From assembly GCA_041743835.1 (NCBI GenBank), contig JBGTLW010000381.1, positions 1 through 11,195 on the forward strand: a stretch of 11,195 nt of DNA. Direction: 5' to 3'. The translations under genes were made by a program, and so were the position numbers. This stretch comes from JBGTLW01 sp041743835. Lineage in GTDB: Bacteria > Planctomycetota > Phycisphaerae > Phycisphaerales > Phycisphaeraceae. A model generated the notes under the pieces. It was given only the letters and a program-made list of their open reading frames with translations, did not search any database and was not told where the DNA came from. Within the stretch, counting starts at the first letter, position 1. Each line of letters begins with the position of its first letter. Below, one piece after another: positions 6,490 to 11,195 of the stretch.

Positions 6490-8259
6490 ATGCAGATCAA
6501 AAAGGGCATCCCGGTCTCGCCCGGCATCGCCATCGCCGATGCATTGGTCATCGATGCGCATGACAAGCCGGTGCTGCGTCGGACGGTGCTGCCAAACCGC
6601 GTCGCGGCCGAGGTCGATCGACTCAAGAAGGCGATCGCACAATCCATCAACGAGATCGGTGACCTGCGCAAGCAGACCGCAGCGGCGCTGGGCGAGAAGA
6701 TGGCGGACATCTTCTCGGTTCACGCCAGGCTGCTGGCGGATAAGTCGCTGGTGGATCAATTGATTCAGGCGGTGCAAACCGAGCGAGTCACCGCCGAGTA
6801 CGCCGTGTACTCCACGCTCCAGGCGCAGGCCCAGTCACTGCTGCAATCCGACAACGAATACCTCCGAGAACGGGCGCGAGACTTCCGCGACGTCGAGAGG
6901 CGGGTGCTCAGCCACCTCACGGGGGGGCAGGACGTCGGCCTGGCCACGCTCGACCGCCCGGCCATCATCTTCGCCCACGACCTGACACCCAGCCAGACCG
7001 CGGCCCTGGACAAGTCCCGCATCGTCGCGCTGGCGACCGATGCCGGTGGCCGCACCAGCCACACCGCCATCCTCGCCCACGCGCTGGGCATCCCCGCCAT
7101 CGTGGGGCTTGAGGACATCACCTCCCGCGTGAACACCGGCGACACCGTCATCATCGACGGCAACCGGGGCCAGGTGGTCATCGAGCCCGATGCCGCGGTG
7201 CTGATGGATTTCCGCCAGCAGCAGCGTCGTCAGGCCAGCTTCGTCCAGACCCTCGGCGAGCTGCGCGACCTGCCAGCGGTTACCAAGGACGGCCACAAGA
7301 TCGCGCTCTACGCGAACATCGAGTTCCCCAGCGAGATCATGGCCGCGGTGGAGAACGGGGCGACGGCTGTCGGGCTGTATCGCACCGAGTTCCAGTTCCT
7401 CGCCTCGGACCACGAGCCGTCGGAGGAAGAGCAGTACGAGCAGTTCGTCGAGGCGATCCGTCGACTCAAGGGCAAGCCACTGACGATCCGCACGCTGGAC
7501 CTTGGCGCGGACAAGATCAGCGATTCACTGGAAACGGTGAAGCCCCACGCTGAGCCCAATCCGTTCCTGGGTTGCCGCTCGATCCGTCTGTGCTTGCAGA
7601 ACCTCAACCTTTTCAAGACGCAGCTCCGCGCCATCCTCCGTGCGTCAGCCGAAGGGCCGGTGCGGATCATGTTCCCGCTGATCAGCCACGTCATGGAACT
7701 GCGGCAGGCGCGGATGATCCTCGCGGACGTGCGGGAGGATTTGGATGACGCGGGCCTGGCCTACGACAACAAGATCCCCGTGGGCATGATGGTCGAGGTC
7801 CCTTCCGCTGCGCTCCAGGCCAAGACCTTTGCGCGTGAAGTGGACTTCTTCAGCATCGGCACCAACGACCTGATCCAGTACACGGTGGCGGTGGACCGCT
7901 CCAACGAGCGGATCGCCAGCCTCTATTCCGCGGCCCACCCCGCGGTGCTCACACTGATCCGCGAGGTCATCAAGGCCGCGAAGCGCACCGACATCGAGGT
8001 GAGCCTCTGCGGGGAGATGGCGTCGCAACCCGAATACACGATCCTGCTGCTGGGGCTGGGCCTCCGCAGCTTCTCGATCACCCCGCCCGCGATCCCCGAG
8101 ATCAAAAAGATTATCCGCTCGGTCAAGCTATCGGATTGTGTGAAAGTCGCGAAGAAAGTTTCGACGTTCGACTCGGATCGTGAGGTGCTGAACTACCTCC
8201 GCGACCAGGTCAGCAAAGTCATTCCCGAGGTCTTCGATGGGCGTTCCATCGGCAACTGA
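6490..8259 (+). CDS. ptsI: Phosphoenolpyruvate-protein phosphotransferase (PTS enzyme I)
   Basis: Transfers phosphate from phosphoenolpyruvate to HPr as the first step of the phosphotransferase system. The 589-residue protein has the normal enzyme I layout: N-terminal HPr-binding and phosphohistidine part (1-240), then the PEP-binding TIM barrel. Seen are DAGGRTSHTAIL (184-195, with H191 the phosphorylated histidine), GLYRTEFQF (295-303), LDLGADK (336-342), NPFLGCRSIR (357-366), VEVPSA with E435 and GTND with D460 as probable Mg ligands, and SLCGEM with C507 as the expected proton-donor cysteine. After CGEM it reads ASQP rather than the more usual AGDP, a mild departure. No GAF domain precedes it, so it is not the nitrogen-type PtsP. 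An AGGA lies 4 bases before the ATG. No HPr or EII gene is in the window; the role may be regulatory instead of sugar uptake. Confidence 0.95.
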   Translation: MQIKKGIPVSPGIAIADALVIDAHDKPVLRRTVLPNRVAAEVDRLKKAIAQSINEIGDLRKQTAAALGEKMADIFSVHARLLADKSLVDQLIQAVQTERVTAEYAVYSTLQAQAQSLLQSDNEYLRERARDFRDVERRVLSHLTGGQDVGLATLDRPAIIFAHDLTPSQTAALDKSRIVALATDAGGRTSHTAILAHALGIPAIVGLEDITSRVNTGDTVIIDGNRGQVVIEPDAAVLMDFRQQQRRQASFVQTLGELRDLPAVTKDGHKIALYANIEFPSEIMAAVENGATAVGLYRTEFQFLASDHEPSEEEQYEQFVEAIRRLKGKPLTIRTLDLGADKISDSLETVKPHAEPNPFLGCRSIRLCLQNLNLFKTQLRAILRASAEGPVRIMFPLISHVMELRQARMILADVREDLDDAGLAYDNKIPVGMMVEVPSAALQAKTFAREVDFFSIGTNDLIQYTVAVDRSNERIASLYSAAHPAVLTLIREVIKAAKRTDIEVSLCGEMASQPEYTILLLGLGLRSFSITPPAIPEIKKIIRSVKLSDCVKVAKKVSTFDSDREVLNYLRDQVSKVIPEVFDGRSIGN

Positions 8260-8367
8260 CCCGCGGGTTACCAAGCAGGGGCCGACACGCTCGCCATATG
8301 TTGGCTGGAGCGCAGGCCCAAATGAAAGGATGTCCGGTGTCTGATTCGCGTTGTCTGACTTGAGGCT

Positions 8368-8398
8368 TGTGTCGCGGGTGGTTTGAAGCCCGCGCACA
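8368..8398 (+). promoter_or_regulatory. Strong hairpin in the RNase E/G leader
   Basis: TGTG (8368-8371), a bulged T, and CGCGGG (8373-8378) pair with CCCGCG (8389-8394) and CACA (8395-8398), a 10-bp stem with one bulge and a 10-base loop. No T-run follows, so it is a poor terminator for ptsI. About 45 bases before the RNase start, it is placed like the 5'-leader hairpins through which E. coli RNase E limits its own mRNA; that role here is inference. A second element follows: two copies of TCGGGCAT (8407-8414, 8427-8434) around GGCCTTAGGCC (8416-8426). Confidence 0.4.
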
Positions 8399-8442
8399 CC
8401 GTCACGTCGGGCATCGGCCTTAGGCCTCGGGCATAAAGCACA

Positions 8443-10887
8443 GTGTCTAAAAAAGAAATGTTGATCAGCTACGTCCCCGGCGAAGAGTGCCGGATCGCCA
8501 TCGTGGAGGACGGGCAACTCGAAGAGTTCTATCAGGAGCGGGCCTCGTCCGAGAGCCACGTCTCCAACATCTACAAGGGCCGCATCACCAACGTCGAGCC
8601 GTCGATCCAGGCCGCGTTCGTCGATTTCGGCCTGGAACGCAACGGTTTCCTGCACATCTCGGACGTGCACCCGATGTACTTCCCCGGCAAGGACCGGGAG
8701 GAGTTCGAGCAGGTGGGCTCCAAGACGCCCCGACGCGAACGCCCCCCGATCCAGAAGTGCTTCAAGCGCGGGCAGGATGTGCTGGTGCAGGTACTCAAGG
8801 AAGGGCTCGGCTCCAAAGGCCCGACCGTCACCAGCTACCTCTCGATCCCCGGCCGGTTCCTCGTGATGATGCCGTACATGCAGCGTCTAGGCGTCTCGCG
8901 CAAGGTCGAAGATGACGACGCGCGCAAGGAGATGCGGGACATCCTCAAGGAGCTGGACCCGCCCAAGGAGTTCGGCTTCATCGTCCGCACCGCGGGCATC
9001 GGCCAGACCAAGACCGACCTCAAACGCGACCTCGCGTACCTCACACGCCTGTGGAAGAGCATCGAACGCAAGATGAAGCAGACCGGGCGTGTCGGCGAGT
9101 TGTACGCTGAGTCCGACCTGATGATCCGCACCATCCGCGATGTGTTCACCACCGACATCGACCGCGTGGTAATCGACGACCCCGGCGCGGCCCGGCGGGC
9201 GCACGACTTCCTGGCCGTCGCCAACCCGCGCAGCCGGTCCAAGGTGCTCTACTACGAAGACCCCATCCCGCTCTTCCACCGCTACGACATCGAGCGCCAG
9301 ATCGAAACGATTTCCGCGCGCGAGGTGCCGCTGCGCTCGGGCGGGGCGCTGGTCATCGACCAGACCGAGGCTCTGGTTGCGATCGACGTGAACTCCGGCA
9401 AGAGCCGCGAGGCCCGCGACGCGGAGACTAACGCCTACAAGACCAACGAGCAGGCTGTTGACGAGATCTGTCGGCAGTTGCGGATGCGTGACCTGGGCGG
9501 GCTGGTGGTTCTGGACCTGATCGACATGATGTCCCCCAAGCACCGCCGGGCCATCGAGACGCGGATGCGGAACAACCTCAAGCGCGACCGCGCCCGGACG
9601 CGCATCGGCCCCATCAGCCAGTTCGGGCTCCTGGAGATGACGCGTCAGCGCATGCGCCCGTCGCTCAAGAACAGCCTCTACACCGAGTGCGGCCATTGCA
9701 GCGGGCGCGGGTACACCATGAGTGTCGAGTCCGTCGTGCTGCGGGTGATGCGTCACCTGACGCTTGCCATGCAGCAGAAAGACGTCGCCAAAGTCGAGCT
9801 GACGATCAGCCCCGATGTCGCGTTTCACCTGCTCAACCGCAAGCGCGGCGAGCTGTCGCAGCTCGAACGCCGGCACAACATCCCCGTGCTGGTGCGTGTG
9901 GGCGGGCAGGCGATCGACTACCTGCATCTGGTGGCGACCAACGATCGTGGCGGCCCGATGGAGCTGACGCTCGACAGCCGATCCGTGCGTATGCCCGATC
10001 CGGTGCTCCGGGAACTGGAAGGCGGAGCGCTGGACGAGGTGTTTGACGACGACGGGTTTGATGACGTTGATTCCGAGGACACACAGGCCGAGCAAGAGTT
10101 CGGCGAGCAGGCGTACGCGGATGAGGCCGATGCCGAGTCGGGTTCAGATACAGGTTCTGGCAGCGGCGCTCAATCATCACACCCGCGCGACCGTCAAGCA
10201 GAGGGTGAGGTTGGCGAAGACGGGCAGCGGCGCAAACGCCGTCGCCGTCGGCGGGGCGGTCGCGGCCGCAGCAAGGATGGCGAGCCGTCCGACACCAGCG
10301 CGCGGGACACGCAGGCGCAAGCAGGCGGGAACACCGCCGTGGACGCATGGGGTGATGAGGGTCACGGCCATGATGAGGACGGCGAGATCGATGGCAACGT
10401 GCGTGAAGCACAGCCAGCGGAACCCAGTGAGTCTGCGGAAGTCAACGCCACCGACGGTGACGATCAGGCACCCAAGAAGAAGCGTCGCCGCCGACGCGGC
10501 GGGCGTGGGCGCAGACGGCAGTCTTCCGATGAAGAGGGCCAATCGCAGCCCGACCCCGCAAGTGAAGGCGTGGACGCCGCCACGCAACACCCCGCTGCGG
10601 ATGAGGCGGCTGATGCCGAGGATGCATCCGAGCTGGTTGATGCGGTTGTTGACGATGCCGACCACGCAGAGGCGGATGAGTCTGCCGCCCCCGCCGCGCG
10701 GAAGAAGCGTCGGCGTCGTCGGCGGTCTAAGAAGTCGTCCACGGACCAACCTGCGGACACCCAGAACACATCGGACACGCCAGCGGATCGTGACCCGGTC
10801 GCTCCGGCAACCGGTACCGGGGGCTACGGCAACCGCGTGCTGTCATCCCGCGAAGACACCCTGCGCGACCCCGAGGAGATGGCCTGA
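8443..10887 (+). CDS. rne: Ribonuclease E/G family endoribonuclease with arginine-rich tail
   Basis: Cuts single-stranded AU-rich RNA in mRNA decay and rRNA or tRNA maturation. The 814 residues split into a catalytic half (1-about 520) and a low-complexity tail. Visible are the N-terminal ECRIAIVEDG, an S1 RNA-binding domain (about 38-135, with IYKGRI and AFVDFGLERNGFLHISD), the DNase I-like domain with AIDVNSGKS (D315) and VVLDLIDM (D358) as probable Mg ligands, and TECGHCSGRG (C416, C419), the zinc link that joins two subunits. The tail is acidic with three basic blocks (about 596-609, 678-692 and 753-764), each rich in arginine and likely to bind RNA. The start is GTG at 8443, giving MSKKEMLISY as in relatives; an ATG at 8458 is the alternative. 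No clear ribosome binding site is seen. Tail length suggests RNase E-like scaffolding more than short RNase G, but family naming is not settled by sequence alone. Confidence 0.94.
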   Translation: MSKKEMLISYVPGEECRIAIVEDGQLEEFYQERASSESHVSNIYKGRITNVEPSIQAAFVDFGLERNGFLHISDVHPMYFPGKDREEFEQVGSKTPRRERPPIQKCFKRGQDVLVQVLKEGLGSKGPTVTSYLSIPGRFLVMMPYMQRLGVSRKVEDDDARKEMRDILKELDPPKEFGFIVRTAGIGQTKTDLKRDLAYLTRLWKSIERKMKQTGRVGELYAESDLMIRTIRDVFTTDIDRVVIDDPGAARRAHDFLAVANPRSRSKVLYYEDPIPLFHRYDIERQIETISAREVPLRSGGALVIDQTEALVAIDVNSGKSREARDAETNAYKTNEQAVDEICRQLRMRDLGGLVVLDLIDMMSPKHRRAIETRMRNNLKRDRARTRIGPISQFGLLEMTRQRMRPSLKNSLYTECGHCSGRGYTMSVESVVLRVMRHLTLAMQQKDVAKVELTISPDVAFHLLNRKRGELSQLERRHNIPVLVRVGGQAIDYLHLVATNDRGGPMELTLDSRSVRMPDPVLRELEGGALDEVFDDDGFDDVDSEDTQAEQEFGEQAYADEADAESGSDTGSGSGAQSSHPRDRQAEGEVGEDGQRRKRRRRRRGGRGRSKDGEPSDTSARDTQAQAGGNTAVDAWGDEGHGHDEDGEIDGNVREAQPAEPSESAEVNATDGDDQAPKKKRRRRRGGRGRRRQSSDEEGQSQPDPASEGVDAATQHPAADEAADAEDASELVDAVVDDADHAEADESAAPAARKKRRRRRRSKKSSTDQPADTQNTSDTPADRDPVAPATGTGGYGNRVLSSREDTLRDPEEMA

Positions 10888-11195
10888 TGCCCGCGGTCGG
10901 CGATCAGCAACGACGCGTGATCGTCCTCGGATCGACGGGGTCGATCGGTGTCAATGCGTTGGCGGTCATCGACCACCTCACGCGGATCGTGGGGCAGCGC
11001 TTTGAGATCGTCGGCCTGTCCGCGGGCTCAAGCTGCAAGACACTGATCGAGCAAGCCCGATACTTCAATGTCAGGCACGTGGCGGTGGTGGACGCGGCCG
11101 CGGCGCGGCGCGTCCGCGAAGCGCTGCCCGACGCGGTGATCTTTTCGGGTGTGGATTGCAACCGGCAGTTGGTGGAGGCGCTCCGCGATGCGACC
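10887..11195 (+). CDS. dxr: 1-deoxy-D-xylulose 5-phosphate reductoisomerase, N-terminus (partial)
   Basis: Catalyses the NADPH-dependent conversion of 1-deoxy-D-xylulose 5-phosphate to 2-C-methyl-D-erythritol 4-phosphate, the committed step of the non-mevalonate isoprenoid pathway. Only 103 codons are in the window; the frame is still open at the edge. The N-terminus shows RRVIVLGSTGSIGVNAL, whose LGSTGSIG (14-21) is the diagnostic NADPH-binding loop of this enzyme, followed by the expected FEIVGLSAGSS strand and a Rossmann-like alternation. Metal- and substrate-binding residues lie beyond the edge. The ATG shares its A with the TGA of the RNase gene (TGATG), and GAGGAG in the end of that gene supplies the ribosome binding site about eight bases upstream, so translation is probably coupled. 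Confidence 0.92.
   Translation, partial: MPAVGDQQRRVIVLGSTGSIGVNALAVIDHLTRIVGQRFEIVGLSAGSSCKTLIEQARYFNVRHVAVVDAAAARRVREALPDAVIFSGVDCNRQLVEALRDAT

Noticed and set aside
8887..10095. 402-codon frame on the minus strand opposite the RNase gene
   Set aside because: Lies fully within the catalytic half of the RNase coding sequence, has no recognisable domain and shows shadow-like composition.
10043..11005. 320-codon frame overlapping the RNase tail and dxr start
   Set aside because: An R/P/T-rich out-of-frame reading of the high-GC tail; the RNase and dxr frames explain this DNA.

Overview
The window looks like a chromosomal segment of a high-GC bacterium, most likely a planctomycete of the class Phycisphaerae. 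That assignment is an inference from protein style and gene order (metK, ptsI, an RNase E/G with arginine-rich blocks, then dxr), not from any search. It falls into two parts: a lower-GC accessory left third (about 1-3100) and an ordinary housekeeping right two thirds (about 3320-11195).

Accessory part. The left edge holds the 5' end of an IS3-type transposase gene on the minus strand and the probable outer end of that insertion sequence near 139. Directly abutting it is the C-terminal remnant of an MmeI-type (type IIG/IIL) DNA methyltransferase, kept from just after where the catalytic domain should be, so the insertion sequence appears to have cut the gene. Inside the remnant the base composition jumps from about 48% to about 68% GC near position 925, which suggests the specificity domain was exchanged. 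Two small genes with cysteine knuckles follow on the same strand: a DUF4145 protein and an 85-residue zinc-ribbon-like protein of unknown function. Next comes about 1 kb without a convincing gene (2286-3319). It holds two short dispersed-repeat-like sequences, a tandem array of 23 units of exactly 21 bp (2612-3094), and two clusters of G-runs with quadruplex potential.

Housekeeping part. fumC (class II fumarase) is on the minus strand, convergent with the accessory genes, so the 21-bp array sits between convergent genes. fumC and metK are divergent; their shared upstream region holds candidate promoters for both and, in front of metK, two hairpins of which the second ends in five T, a possible attenuator. 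metK, ptsI (PTS enzyme I), the RNase E/G gene and dxr (cut by the window end) all run rightward. The RNase stop and the dxr start share one base (TGATG), so these two are probably translationally coupled. The four genes supply S-adenosylmethionine, the phosphoryl donor of the PTS cascade, RNA turnover and the first committed step of isoprenoid synthesis.

The most unusual object is the 21-bp array. It has 23 units with no length change over 483 bp. The unit core is self-complementary and switches between GCGC and ACGT with both sides changing together, and the two core types alternate along the array. I do not recognise it as a described system; a helically phased protein-binding array, a hairpin array between convergent genes, or a decayed heptad-repeat gene are the readings I can defend.
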